Shown: positions 1 through 7,493, counted from the stretch's first letter. The stretch is 12,660 bases of DNA from Armatimonadota bacterium (GCA_012841485.1 DUUU01000308.1:1-12660); one strand, 5' to 3'. The notes: generated by a model not told the origin, from the letters alone. Program-made: numbers and translations.

Positions 1-449
1 GCGTCAGCACGCCGGAGATCATGGCGACGTGGGGCGAATCGGAGGGCGAGGCGCTGCACACGAGCACTTTCCTTGGCAACCCCCTGGGGTGTGCCGCCGC
101 GCTCGCCGCGATCGCCGAGATCGAGGAGCGGGCGTTGGTCGAACGCTGCAAAAGGCTGGGGGAGTGGCTGCGCCCGTGCCTGGAGGCGGTGCGCGAGAGA
201 CACGCGCTCGTAGCAGAGGCGCGTGGCCGCGGGCTGATGTGGGGCCTGGAGCTGCGCGAGCCCTCCGGTACGCCGGCCGGTCACGCCGCCTCGCGCGTCG
301 TCGTGGAGGCGCTTCGCCGCGGGATCATCCTGCTGCCCGCGGGTCCTGATGGGAATGTCCTGGAGCTGGTACCGCCCTACACCATCACCGAGCAGCAACT
401 TCAGCACGCTCTCGACGTGCTCGATGCCTGCCTGACGGCCGTGTCGTAG
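1..449 (+). CDS. Class III aminotransferase, C-terminal part (5' end outside window)
   Basis: The reading frame is already open at base 3 and runs to a TAG stop at 447-449, so only about the last 148 residues are present. They match the C-terminal third of PLP-dependent class III (ArgD/GabT-type) aminotransferases. Seen here are the HTSTFLGNPLGCAAALA segment, where family members contact PLP phosphate, then a helical small domain, the RGRGLMWGLEL strand, and a closing LELVPPYTITEQQL segment. The lysine that binds PLP lies upstream, outside the window. These enzymes move an amino group between an amine or amino acid and a 2-oxo acid in the cytosol. The substrate (acetylornithine, GABA, other omega-amino compounds) cannot be decided from this fragment. 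The ATG at 21 is an internal methionine, not the start. The gene converges on the acyl-CoA synthetase with 7 bp between stops. Confidence 0.9.
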   Translation, partial: VSTPEIMATWGESEGEALHTSTFLGNPLGCAAALAAIAEIEERALVERCKRLGEWLRPCLEAVRERHALVAEARGRGLMWGLELREPSGTPAGHAASRVVVEALRRGIILLPAGPDGNVLELVPPYTITEQQLQHALDVLDACLTAVS

Positions 450-463
450 CCGCGAGCTACGAC
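443..463. terminator. Perfect 8-bp hairpin spanning two convergent stop codons
   Basis: GTCGTAGC (443-450) and GCTACGAC (456-463) are exact reverse complements around a 5-nt loop, CGCGA. The left arm holds the TAG stop of the aminotransferase (447-449). The right arm holds the TAG stop of the minus-strand acyl-CoA synthetase (457-459). The RNA of either strand would form the same stem. Neither side has a U-tract, so this is not a canonical intrinsic terminator; a bidirectional 3'-end or RNA-stability element is an inference. Confidence 0.55.
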
Positions 464-2229
464 CGGAAAAGGCTGTTCACCTGAGACGCGAAACGCTCCA
501 GGATGACACCCCGCCGCGGTTTGAGCGACGGCGTGAGCTCTCCCGACTCGACGGTGAACTCGCGGTCAAGTACGGCAAAGCGCTTCACGCGCTCGAACTC
601 CGCGAGACCGTCGCTGAGACGGTCGATCTCCGCGCGCAGGAGCTGCCGCACCTCGGGATGGGCGGCAATCGCCCGGTCATCCAGGTTGGCCAGGCCGTTG
701 TGCGCGCGGATGGCATCGAACCGCGGCACGATCAGCGCGCCGACGGTGCTGTGCTGGTCGCCCAGAACCAGGACTTCACCGATGAACGGGCTGGTCTTCA
801 GGCGGGTCTCAATCGGCTGGGGAGCCACCTTCTTGCCCGTGGAGAGAACGATCAGGTTCTTCTTCCGGTCCGTGATATGCAGGTGCCCCTTCTCGTCCAG
901 CCGGCCGATGTCCCCCGTGTGGAACCACCCTTCGGAATCGATGGCGGCCGCCGTCTCCTCCGGCTTGTTCCAGTAGCCCTTCATGATACTGGCCCCGCGG
1001 GCACAGATCTCGCCGTCTTCGGCGATGGTCAGCTCCAGGTTGTGAAGCGGCCGGCCCACGCCCTCGGAGCGTGGCTCCTCGGGATGGTTCACCGCGAGGA
1101 CGGGAGAGGTCTCGGTCAGTCCGTAGCCCTGGAGCACCAGGAGGTCGAGGGCCAGGAAGAACTCGGCCGTGTCGCATGGCAGGGGCGCGCCCCCCGCGAC
1201 AAAGGTGCGGATCCGCCCGCCGACGCGCCCCCGGATGCGGCGCAATACCAGGCGGTCGGCCAGGGCATGCCGCAGAAGCAAGAGCGGGTCCGGCCGGCGT
1301 TGCTCCAGGCGACAGCGGCTGCGCTCATAGCCCACCTGGAGCGCCCACTCGAAAAGCCGACGCTGGAGCGGCGGGGCCTTGCTCGCCGCGTCGAGGATGC
1401 GCTGTTGGATGTTCTCGTAGAGGCGAGGCACGCTCATCATGATGGTGGGGCGCACCTCTTCCAGGTTCTTTGCCACGGTAAAGACGCTCTCGGCATAGTA
1501 GATCGCCGAGGCGTTGCGGATTGCCAGGTAATAGCCGGCGGTGCGCTCGAAGATGTGCGACAGCGGGAGGAACGAGAGAAAGTCATCGTTCTCATCGAGC
1601 CGAAAAACCGGGTCGATCCCCTCCAGGTTCGCCAGGATGTTGCCGTGAGTGAGCATGGCGCCCTTGGGCTCGCCGGTCGTGCCGGAGGTATAGACAATCG
1701 TCGCCAGCACATCGCGGTTGAGCGCGCCGGAGCGTCGCTCGCTCTCCGCCTCCGAGGCGGGATCAGCTGGCTGCGCGAGCAGGCTATCGAGCGCGATGGT
1801 CCCCTCCGGGGCATCCTCACCGATGGCGATAATGTGGCGGAGGTTGGGAAGCCGCCCGCGCAGGGCCAGCGCGCTCTCAATGCGCTCCTTGCCGGAGACG
1901 ACGAAGACGCACGCGCCCGAGTCGCGGAGGATGTACTCTACCTGCGGCGGTGGCAGCGTGGAGTAGAGAGGAACCACCACGCCCCCGGCGGCATAGGTCG
2001 CCAGGTCCGTGAGAGCCCACTCGGGCCGGTTCTCGCTCATCAGGGCCACCCGATCACCCGCCTGCACGCCCAGATGTACCAGGGCCGCCCCCAGTCGCCG
2101 CACTTGCGCCTCTACGGCGGCATAGCTGTGTTGCTGGTAACGCCCATCCGCTTTCGCTGCCAGGGCAGTCTCGGTCGGATGTCGCTTGGCCACCCTGAAG
2201 AACATCTCTAACAGGCTGCTGTAATCCAC
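457..2229 (-). CDS. Long-chain fatty acid-CoA ligase (AMP-forming), FadD/FAA-like
   Basis: A 590-aa member of the ANL adenylating superfamily that activates fatty acids to acyl-CoA through an acyl-AMP intermediate. All core motifs are visible: the phosphate loop YTSGTTGEPKG (180-190), QGYGLTETSP (367-376), GWFHTGDIG (434-442), the hinge DRKKNLI (454-460) and the C-terminal catalytic lysine in GELTPSLKPRR (K570). Length and the FERTAGYY region fit the eukaryote-like long-chain acyl-CoA synthetase branch found in many bacteria. There is no signal peptide; such enzymes are cytosolic or membrane-associated. Translation starts at GTG (2227-2229) with a GGAGG Shine-Dalgarno 7 nt upstream. The gene is divergent from the CinA/adenylyltransferase fusion and convergent with the aminotransferase. 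Chain-length preference cannot be read from the sequence. Confidence 0.93.
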   Translation of the reverse strand: MDYSSLLEMFFRVAKRHPTETALAAKADGRYQQHSYAAVEAQVRRLGAALVHLGVQAGDRVALMSENRPEWALTDLATYAAGGVVVPLYSTLPPPQVEYILRDSGACVFVVSGKERIESALALRGRLPNLRHIIAIGEDAPEGTIALDSLLAQPADPASEAESERRSGALNRDVLATIVYTSGTTGEPKGAMLTHGNILANLEGIDPVFRLDENDDFLSFLPLSHIFERTAGYYLAIRNASAIYYAESVFTVAKNLEEVRPTIMMSVPRLYENIQQRILDAASKAPPLQRRLFEWALQVGYERSRCRLEQRRPDPLLLLRHALADRLVLRRIRGRVGGRIRTFVAGGAPLPCDTAEFFLALDLLVLQGYGLTETSPVLAVNHPEEPRSEGVGRPLHNLELTIAEDGEICARGASIMKGYWNKPEETAAAIDSEGWFHTGDIGRLDEKGHLHITDRKKNLIVLSTGKKVAPQPIETRLKTSPFIGEVLVLGDQHSTVGALIVPRFDAIRAHNGLANLDDRAIAAHPEVRQLLRAEIDRLSDGLAEFERVKRFAVLDREFTVESGELTPSLKPRRGVILERFASQVNSLFRS

Positions 2230-2236
2230 CCCAATG

Positions 2237-2241
2237 CCTCC
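2237..2241 (-). promoter_or_regulatory. Shine-Dalgarno that fixes the GTG start of the acyl-CoA ligase
   Basis: CCTCC on the plus strand reads GGAGG on the minus strand, 7 nt before the GTG at 2229. No nearby in-frame ATG has a comparable site, so the GTG start is preferred. Confidence 0.7.
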
Positions 2242-2336
2242 AGATCGCGGTCACGCCCGCGCAATGCTCCTACGCCCCGCTGGGCTCCCAACAAGAGCAA
2301 CCGTTACCACGCCCATACTTCTCGGACGCTTGCTCG

Positions 2337-2356
2337 TTCTCCTTGTTCCAGGAGAA
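2337..2356. repeat. 7-bp inverted repeat in the divergent intergenic region
   Basis: TTCTCCT (2337-2343) and AGGAGAA (2350-2356) are exact reverse complements around a 6-nt loop, 27 bp upstream of the fusion gene ATG. It could be an operator or a leader hairpin. The divergent gap of 154 bp (2230-2383) must hold promoters for both flanking genes, but I could not assign convincing -35/-10 pairs. Confidence 0.35.
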
Positions 2357-2383
2357 GGCGGGTGTGAAGCGAACGGAAGAGTC

Positions 2384-3574
2384 ATGGACGAGGCTCTTGA
2401 ACGCACCATCATCGCTATCCACCGCTCGCCGCGCCAATGCGCGATCGTCGCCGCCGGCACAGGAAGCCAGGCGCTCGCGTGGCTGATTCGCGTGCCGGGC
2501 GCCTCGCACACGCTGCTCGAGGCCCGGCTCCCCTATGCCAGGGCATCACTTAGAGATTTTCTGGGGCAACACGCGAAACACTGCGTCTCCGCGGAGACCG
2601 CCACGGCGATGGCACGCTGGTCACTCTCACGGGCGCTCGAATTGCGTGAGGGCGACGTCCCGGTACTCGGCGTCGGCTGCACCGGGGCGCTGTCCACCAC
2701 GCGCCCACGCCGGGGCATGCACGGTATCGAGCTTGCCATCCTCTCGCCGGGCGGGGGTCCGGAGTCGGAGCGCCAGGTTCACTACGCGCTCCGCCTGGAG
2801 AAGGGCGCACGCGCGCGCGGCGAGGAGGAGGAGGCGTGCAGCCTGCTCCTGATCCACGCGCTGGCGCTCGCTTGCGGGGTGATCCCAGGCTTCACGCTCC
2901 CGCTGCTGGCCGGCGACGAGGTGCGCCATGAAGGCGACCTCTCCCCCCTGACCGATCTGCTTCAGGGGCGCGCGCGCCACATTCTGATCAGCCAGGATGG
3001 CAGCGCTCTGGCGGATGCCATGGTGATGGGCGGCGTGCTTCCCGGAGCTTTCAACCCGCTGCATGAAGGCCACCGCCGCCTGGCTGAGGTCGCCTCCGAG
3101 CTCCTGCGCGCCCCGGTCACCTTCGAGCTTTCGGTGGAAAACGTGGACAAGCGCGCGCTCACCGAGGAGGAGGCGTTGCGCCGGGCACAGCAGTTCTGGG
3201 GGTGGGCACCCGTCGCGCTCACGCGCGCTCCTACGTTTCGCGAGAAGGCCCGTCTCCTTCCCGGGTGCACCTTCATCGTCGGCTACGACACCGCCGTGCG
3301 CATCGTGGCCGAGCGCTACTATGCCAGCGCGGCCGATATGCAGGAGGCTCTACGCGAGATCCGCGATGCCGGCTGCCACTTTCTCGTGGCCGGCCGGGCG
3401 CGCGAAGGCACTTTTCACACCCTCGCAGATGTGCCGCTCCCCGAGGAGTTTCGAAGCCTCTTCCAGGAGATACCCCCTGCGCTCTTCCGGCTCGATCTCT
3501 CCTCGACCGAGCTGCGCGCCCGGCAGCACGACGATGCGGTTGCGAACCCTGAACGCTTGCGGCCGGATGCGTGA
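2384..3574 (+). CDS. CinA-like domain fused to NMN/NaMN adenylyltransferase-like domain
   Basis: A 396-aa two-domain protein. Residues about 15-165 resemble the CinA C-terminal (PncC, NMN deamidase) fold: a TGS loop (26-28), VPGASHTLLEARLPYA (37-52), SAETATAMA (69-77) and the GVGCTGALSTTRPRRG strand-loop (96-111). Residues about 216-396 are a nucleotidyltransferase with the HIGH-type motif GAFNPLHEGH (221-230), a FIVGYDTAVRI segment and a late LSSTELR motif, as in NMN/NaMN adenylyltransferases (NadD/NadM class). A role in making or recycling NAD is inferred. Where PncC enzymes carry ESCTGG, with the catalytic serine, this protein has AAGTGS, so deamidase activity is doubtful. The frame stays open upstream to an ATG at 2234, but those 50 residues look non-coding; ATG 2384 follows GGAAG with a short 4-nt spacing. 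It converges on the TIM-barrel gene 14 bp away. Confidence 0.8.
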   Translation: MDEALERTIIAIHRSPRQCAIVAAGTGSQALAWLIRVPGASHTLLEARLPYARASLRDFLGQHAKHCVSAETATAMARWSLSRALELREGDVPVLGVGCTGALSTTRPRRGMHGIELAILSPGGGPESERQVHYALRLEKGARARGEEEEACSLLLIHALALACGVIPGFTLPLLAGDEVRHEGDLSPLTDLLQGRARHILISQDGSALADAMVMGGVLPGAFNPLHEGHRRLAEVASELLRAPVTFELSVENVDKRALTEEEALRRAQQFWGWAPVALTRAPTFREKARLLPGCTFIVGYDTAVRIVAERYYASAADMQEALREIRDAGCHFLVAGRAREGTFHTLADVPLPEEFRSLFQEIPPALFRLDLSSTELRARQHDDAVANPERLRPDA

Positions 3575-3588
3575 GGGACGCGCCCCTG

Positions 3589-4359
3589 CTACGAGGACCG
3601 GCTCAACTCCAGCCAGAGCGCGCGGTAGTAGCGCATCAACCGCTCCGGATCGGCGTTGGCGGGAACCTCCGCGAGCGTGAAGCGGTCATAGCCGATGCGG
3701 GTCAAGCGGGCGAAGAGATCGCGCCAGGGGTACTGCTCTCGCCACAACTCGGTGATGTGCGCCGAGCGGATATCCGGCGCCAGAAGGTCGAAGTACTCCG
3801 CGATGCTGCCATCCTTGATATCGGTGTCGTTCGAGTTCCAGCAGGCGCCGACCGCCGGGTGATCGCAATGGTCGAGGATGGTGCGGATATACGGCGGGTG
3901 GGAAGTGCCCCGGCCATGCACTTCCAGCCAGATCTCCACTCCGGCATCGGCCGCGGCCTTGCCGCACTCGCGCAGCGCCAGGCCGATCTGCTCCAGCGTG
4001 CGCTCCACGGGGATCCCTTGCTCCTCCTGCAGGCCGTTCGGGCGTACCTTCACGCCGCGCGCGCCCACATCCGCAGCCAGCTTCACGAACTCCCGGCACG
4101 TCTCGATCTGCTCGCGAACCACGGCGGGATCTGTCGCGTGGAACTCACAGATGCTCCCCAGACCCCAGAGGGTCACGCCCGAGTCCGCGAAACGCTGGCG
4201 GACCTCCGCGCGCGCGATGGGCGAGAGATTGGGCTCCACGCCGTGCGCGTGCGAGGTGCGCAGCTCCACGCCCTCAAAGCCGGTGCGCTGGCAACGCTCG
4301 ATTATCGTCGGCACGTCCCAGTCGCTTGCCAGATTGTAGGTGACCAGACCCAGCTTCAT
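3589..4359 (-). CDS. Sugar phosphate isomerase/epimerase-like TIM-barrel protein
   Basis: A 256-aa protein of the xylose isomerase-like TIM-barrel family (AP endonuclease 2 superfamily), which contains sugar isomerases, epimerases and inositol-degradation enzymes. It opens with a first barrel strand (MKLGLVTYNL). Acidic and histidine residues sit at the ends of predicted strands where family members bind a divalent metal: E146 (WLEVHGRG), D178 or D180 (CWNSNDTD), H201 (SAHITEL) and E231 (LAEVP). There is no signal peptide, so it is cytosolic. Start ATG 4359 has AAGGAG 10 nt upstream. The frame remains open further 5', but that extension would run through the end of the upstream gene. It lies 35 bp downstream of the glycosidase on the same strand, so the two probably form an operon, and it may process the sugar the glycosidase releases. 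The exact substrate is not recognisable. Confidence 0.85.
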   Translation of the reverse strand: MKLGLVTYNLASDWDVPTIIERCQRTGFEGVELRTSHAHGVEPNLSPIARAEVRQRFADSGVTLWGLGSICEFHATDPAVVREQIETCREFVKLAADVGARGVKVRPNGLQEEQGIPVERTLEQIGLALRECGKAAADAGVEIWLEVHGRGTSHPPYIRTILDHCDHPAVGACWNSNDTDIKDGSIAEYFDLLAPDIRSAHITELWREQYPWRDLFARLTRIGYDRFTLAEVPANADPERLMRYYRALWLELSRSS

Positions 4360-4369
4360 GATCTCTATG

Positions 4370-4375
4370 CTCCTT
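4370..4375 (-). promoter_or_regulatory. Shine-Dalgarno of the TIM-barrel gene
   Basis: AAGGAG on the minus strand, 10 nt before ATG 4359, inside the 35-bp gap after the glycosidase stop. It supports translation as a separate short protein rather than the longer open frame. Confidence 0.6.
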
Positions 4376-4394
4376 GTCTTCCACCGGCCGTTCG

Positions 4395-6542
4395 TTACAG
4401 CTTCACCGGCTTGCCAAAGATCGTCACGTTGAACCCCTTCAGCAACTCGGGCCGGAGGATGCGCGCCCGGATCTCGCCGTCCACCAGAGACGCATCCAGC
4501 CAGGGCACAGCGCCTTGCTCCCAATCGGCGAGCGGGAGCAGGGGCACGCGCAAAGGCACGCGCACCGGGGAGAGCGCCACCCGGCCTGCCACGCGATCTA
4601 CGCTGAGGCCAGCCGCCGCGGCGAAGGCGCCCATGCTGACCACGCCGCGTGGATAGAAGTTGAGCGTGTTCCAGCCGTAGGTATCGATGAAGCACCCCCC
4701 CCGCCCCACCGTGTTCTCCATCACCTCGAAGGACCAGTAGCGCGATGCCATGTCGAGGAAGTCGAGGCCGAGGTAGGCGGCGACAAAATCGCGCCACAGA
4801 TTCTGCGACACCCACAGGTTGCCCCTGTCGGCGCTCGAGTGCGTGCATCCATACTCCAGCATCGCCTCGCGCGTGGCGTGGACGATGTCGCGCGCAAGGC
4901 GCGCGTAGTCCAGATTAGGGCGGTACCCGGAGAGAAGCGGATAGAGGAGGCCATTGGCCGTGTGGATGGAGTAGGCATCCCACCCTGGCAGCTCACCGGC
5001 GCCCACCGGCTTCCCGCTCCAGGGATCCGTGACCTCATCCATGCGCCTCTCCAGACACACGGCGTAGTGGTCGCCCTGCCACGCCTCCGTGTCGAGAGTC
5101 TGCTGAATGAGCGCCGCGCGGTCGCGACAGATCGTGGCGAACTCCTCATCGCCGTTGGACTCGGCCATGATCGCGGTGACTTCGAGAGCGGCCAACGCCT
5201 TGATCGCAAGATAGACCTGCTTGCGCGAGAACTGCACGGCTGGCGCGGCATCATCGAAGGTGTTGGCGACGCCGAGATCGGGGAAGCCGTTGCCGGTCGT
5301 GTCGGCATCGAGGACACACTTCGCGAGCCGGCGAATCAACGGGTAGTGGGTGGCGATGAAGTACTCGCGGCCCGTGGCCCGCCAGCACGCGAAGGCCATC
5401 AGCAGGAAGTTGGTGTTCTCCTCCACCTCCATCGCATGCGGATAAGACTGGCCGTTGGCCGTCATCCCGGCGCCCATATCATGCGACAGATAGCTGCCAT
5501 AGAGACCCCGTTGCTCGTGCTTCGTCCACTCCTCCAGGGTCATCTCAAGCAGCTCCGGCCAGAGCGCCAGGTAGAAGAGCCCGGCGTTATACTCCACATC
5601 CACGGTAGAGTGGTAGAGGCAGTTGCCCTCCCAAACGGAAAACCAGTCCTGCCCGTGCCGCGTCATCCAGAAGGAGTTGGCCAGGTACGTCTGCAGCGAG
5701 AAGGCAATGAGCTGCTCCATCTCGTGAGGCACGGTGCTGTCGCGGATCACCCCGTCAAAGAGCGCCATCTTCTCATCGATGTGGTTCTTCTCGGACGAGG
5801 CGTAGGCAAAGATGTCATCCACCGACGCGAAGAACCCGGAGTACTTGAAGCGGTAGCGCTCGCCGCCCGCCTCGAAGCACTCTGCGTCGCAGTAGCCAGC
5901 GAGGGTGAACTCCTCTTCCACGAACTCCTGATCATCGAGGAGGAAACGCTGAGAGATCCGCTGGTCGCCCAGCTCCGGATCGGGGTCAACCGCGGCGATC
6001 CCAAACTCGGCGGGAACGCCATCGGAGAATCCCTCGGGCAGGTGGAGGTCGCGCTGCGTGCCGGTGGGCGAGAACTTCCCGGAGAAGACGAAGCCCCCGT
6101 CGATGCGCCGCGTCGTAAACTCGGGCCCGGGGCGCGCCGCGATAAAGACCTTCCCCTCGATAGGCTGTGGCTTGGTCTGGCGGCCAGCAAGGCGCGAGAC
6201 GGTGACGCTGACGTAGCAGAACGGCGCCGTGGACAGGATCACATCGTGGGGATAGAAGGCGGATCGGAAGGCGACATCCACCATCACCCCAAGCTCTGGC
6301 TCCTTGCAGTGGAAGACGACGCCGCTCGGGACCAGCTCCTGTTCCACGGAGGCAAAGCTCTTGTAACGGTCCGAGAAAGGAAGAATGCGATAGTCATCAC
6401 CTATCTGGATGCCGACAGCGAGGTCGACCGGCACATGGAAGTAGTATCCAAGCGGCGACAAGAGGAGCTGGCGGCGATGCGGGAGCAGGTTGAGCGTGAA
6501 GCGCGAGCCGAGGTTCGACACCACCGTCTCAAAGAGCTGCAT
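4395..6542 (-). CDS. Intracellular glycoside hydrolase, clan GH-O-like (GH52/GH116 type)
   Basis: A 715-aa protein without signal peptide. Residues about 1-245 are a beta-rich N-terminal domain; the rest looks like an alpha/alpha-barrel. Segments resembling clan GH-O retaining glycosidases (GH52 beta-xylosidases, GH116 glucosidases/xylosidases) are: FSVWEGNCLYHSTVDVEYNA (301-320), with E305 as candidate nucleophile; LSHDMG (352-357), close to the FTHDMG of GH52; and a glycine/aspartate-rich loop then NTFD (427-430) with KQVYLAIKA (441-449), recalling the TYD acid/base segment, D430 being the candidate. The length fits GH52 (about 700 aa). The match is from memory of motifs and is distant, and the E305-D430 spacing seems shorter than in characterised members, so family and substrate are tentative. 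ATG 6542 has AAAGGA 8 nt upstream. Being cytosolic, it probably acts on imported oligosaccharides. First gene of the operon with the TIM-barrel protein. Confidence 0.65.
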   Translation of the reverse strand: MQLFETVVSNLGSRFTLNLLPHRRQLLLSPLGYYFHVPVDLAVGIQIGDDYRILPFSDRYKSFASVEQELVPSGVVFHCKEPELGVMVDVAFRSAFYPHDVILSTAPFCYVSVTVSRLAGRQTKPQPIEGKVFIAARPGPEFTTRRIDGGFVFSGKFSPTGTQRDLHLPEGFSDGVPAEFGIAAVDPDPELGDQRISQRFLLDDQEFVEEEFTLAGYCDAECFEAGGERYRFKYSGFFASVDDIFAYASSEKNHIDEKMALFDGVIRDSTVPHEMEQLIAFSLQTYLANSFWMTRHGQDWFSVWEGNCLYHSTVDVEYNAGLFYLALWPELLEMTLEEWTKHEQRGLYGSYLSHDMGAGMTANGQSYPHAMEVEENTNFLLMAFACWRATGREYFIATHYPLIRRLAKCVLDADTTGNGFPDLGVANTFDDAAPAVQFSRKQVYLAIKALAALEVTAIMAESNGDEEFATICRDRAALIQQTLDTEAWQGDHYAVCLERRMDEVTDPWSGKPVGAGELPGWDAYSIHTANGLLYPLLSGYRPNLDYARLARDIVHATREAMLEYGCTHSSADRGNLWVSQNLWRDFVAAYLGLDFLDMASRYWSFEVMENTVGRGGCFIDTYGWNTLNFYPRGVVSMGAFAAAAGLSVDRVAGRVALSPVRVPLRVPLLPLADWEQGAVPWLDASLVDGEIRARILRPELLKGFNVTIFGKPVKL

Positions 6543-6550
6543 GGGCGCTA

Positions 6551-6556
6551 TCCTTT
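6551..6556 (-). promoter_or_regulatory. Shine-Dalgarno of the glycosidase
   Basis: AAAGGA on the minus strand, 8 nt before ATG 6542. It decides the start, because the same frame is open for about 900 bp further upstream, across the intergenic region and antisense to the methyltransferase. Confidence 0.65.
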
Positions 6557-6560
6557 CCCG

Positions 6561-6580
6561 GCCGTGCCAGTTCGCACGGC
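6561..6580. promoter_or_regulatory. Perfect 7-bp inverted repeat in the glycosidase leader
   Basis: GCCGTGC (6561-6567) and GCACGGC (6574-6580) flank a 6-nt spacer, starting 19 bp upstream of the glycosidase ATG and 5 bp before its Shine-Dalgarno. The position suits a repressor operator or an mRNA leader hairpin controlling the operon. The function is inferred; no regulator is encoded immediately beside it. Confidence 0.4.
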
Positions 6581-6716
6581 TTGAGTCGAAGTTCGCCTCG
6601 CGGCAGGTCATCTCCTCCCACGTCCCGCACCCTGGCTCGCCGCCGCGACACCGGGAGGATGGCGCCCATTCGGCATCGAACACCAGGGATAACACACCCC
6701 CTGGAGAGACAAGTAG

Positions 6717-7493
6717 ATGATGGCGACTGAGGACTCGTACCGGGCCGTCGCGTACCCCGCGCCGGAAGCGATGGCGCGCGTCCGGATCATCCTCGTAGAG
6801 CCACAGCATCCCGGAAACATCGGCGCGTCGATGCGCGCCATGAAAACCGCCGGGATGAGTGACTTGGTCCTCGTCCGGCCGGTGCCGTTCCGGGAATCTC
6901 AGGATGCGTGGAACCTGGCGAGTGGGGCCCGCGACTTGCTGGAATCCGCGCGCGTGGTGGAGGATCTGGACGCGGCGGCAGAGGGAATCCACTGGCTCGT
7001 GGGCACCACCAACCGCAAGCGCGATGGCGTTCTCGACGCACCGGTGCCCGTGCGCGAGGCCGCCCGGCGCCTCGCAAGCATCGCCGCCGAGCGCCGTGTC
7101 GGGATTCTCTTTGGGCGGGAGGACTTTGGGCTCTCCTCGGCAGACCTGGCGCGATGCAACCAGAGCGTCGCCATCCCCGTCGCCGAGGGAATGCCCCCCC
7201 TGAACCTGTCGCACGCCGTCCAGGTGATGGCCCAAGAGCTGTTCATGGCGGCCCTGGATGCGCCGCCGCCGCAACCTGTGAAGCTGGCCGCCGTCTCTGA
7301 AGTGGAGGCGCTGCTGCGCCGCTTCGCGGAGCTGTTCGACCTGCTGGGGCCAGACGCGCTCTCGCGGCCGCCGATGCAGGTACTCGCCTCGCTCCGCCGC
7401 GCTTTCAGCCGCATCGGCCTGGAGGCGCGCGACGTGCGCACCCTTCATATGGTCGTGCGCGCAATGACGCGCCGGCTGCGTGGCTCTGGGTAG
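6717..7493 (+). CDS. trmJ: TrmJ-type tRNA (Cm32/Um32) 2'-O-methyltransferase, SPOUT family
   Basis: A 258-aa SPOUT-class RNA methyltransferase of the TrmH/TrmJ group, which uses S-adenosylmethionine to methylate the ribose 2'-OH of tRNA; TrmJ acts at position 32. Motif 1 is VEPQHPGNIGASMRAMKTAG (27-46, with the N34 and R40 region). The AdoMet-binding trefoil-knot motifs are LFGREDFGLS (131-140) and PLNLSHAVQVMAQELF (161-176). The tail after about residue 185 is helical, as in TrmJ. ATG 6717 has GGAGAG 8 nt upstream. A later in-frame ATG at 6771 begins just before the conserved domain and is an alternative start. It is divergent from the glycosidase and ends 15 bp from the kinase stop. TrmJ rather than another TrmH-like enzyme is favoured by motif wording and length; the target position is inferred. 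Confidence 0.88.
   Translation: MMATEDSYRAVAYPAPEAMARVRIILVEPQHPGNIGASMRAMKTAGMSDLVLVRPVPFRESQDAWNLASGARDLLESARVVEDLDAAAEGIHWLVGTTNRKRDGVLDAPVPVREAARRLASIAAERRVGILFGREDFGLSSADLARCNQSVAIPVAEGMPPLNLSHAVQVMAQELFMAALDAPPPQPVKLAAVSEVEALLRRFAELFDLLGPDALSRPPMQVLASLRRAFSRIGLEARDVRTLHMVVRAMTRRLRGSG

Noticed and set aside
658..2211. A 517-codon plus-strand open frame
   Set aside because: Entirely antisense to the acyl-CoA ligase, whose motifs are complete on the minus strand.
2234..2383. An upstream in-frame ATG for the CinA/adenylyltransferase fusion
   Set aside because: The added 50 residues do not resemble the family and overlap the likely divergent promoter region. The true start could still differ from 2384.
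4360..4848. An N-terminal extension of the TIM-barrel protein overlapping the glycosidase
   Set aside because: The extension is low-complexity shadow sequence. The barrel begins properly at ATG 4359 with AAGGAG upstream.
4374..6584. A 736-codon plus-strand open frame
   Set aside because: It lies antisense to the glycosidase, has no recognisable motif, and reads like the opposite strand of a GC-rich coding region.
6683..6704. A 6-bp inverted repeat CCAGGG/CCCTGG overlapping the trmJ Shine-Dalgarno
   Set aside because: The stem is short with a 10-nt loop; too weak to claim translational control.
6543..7448. A 302-codon N-terminal extension of the glycosidase frame
   Set aside because: It crosses the divergent intergenic region and runs antisense to the tRNA methyltransferase. 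A good Shine-Dalgarno supports ATG 6542.
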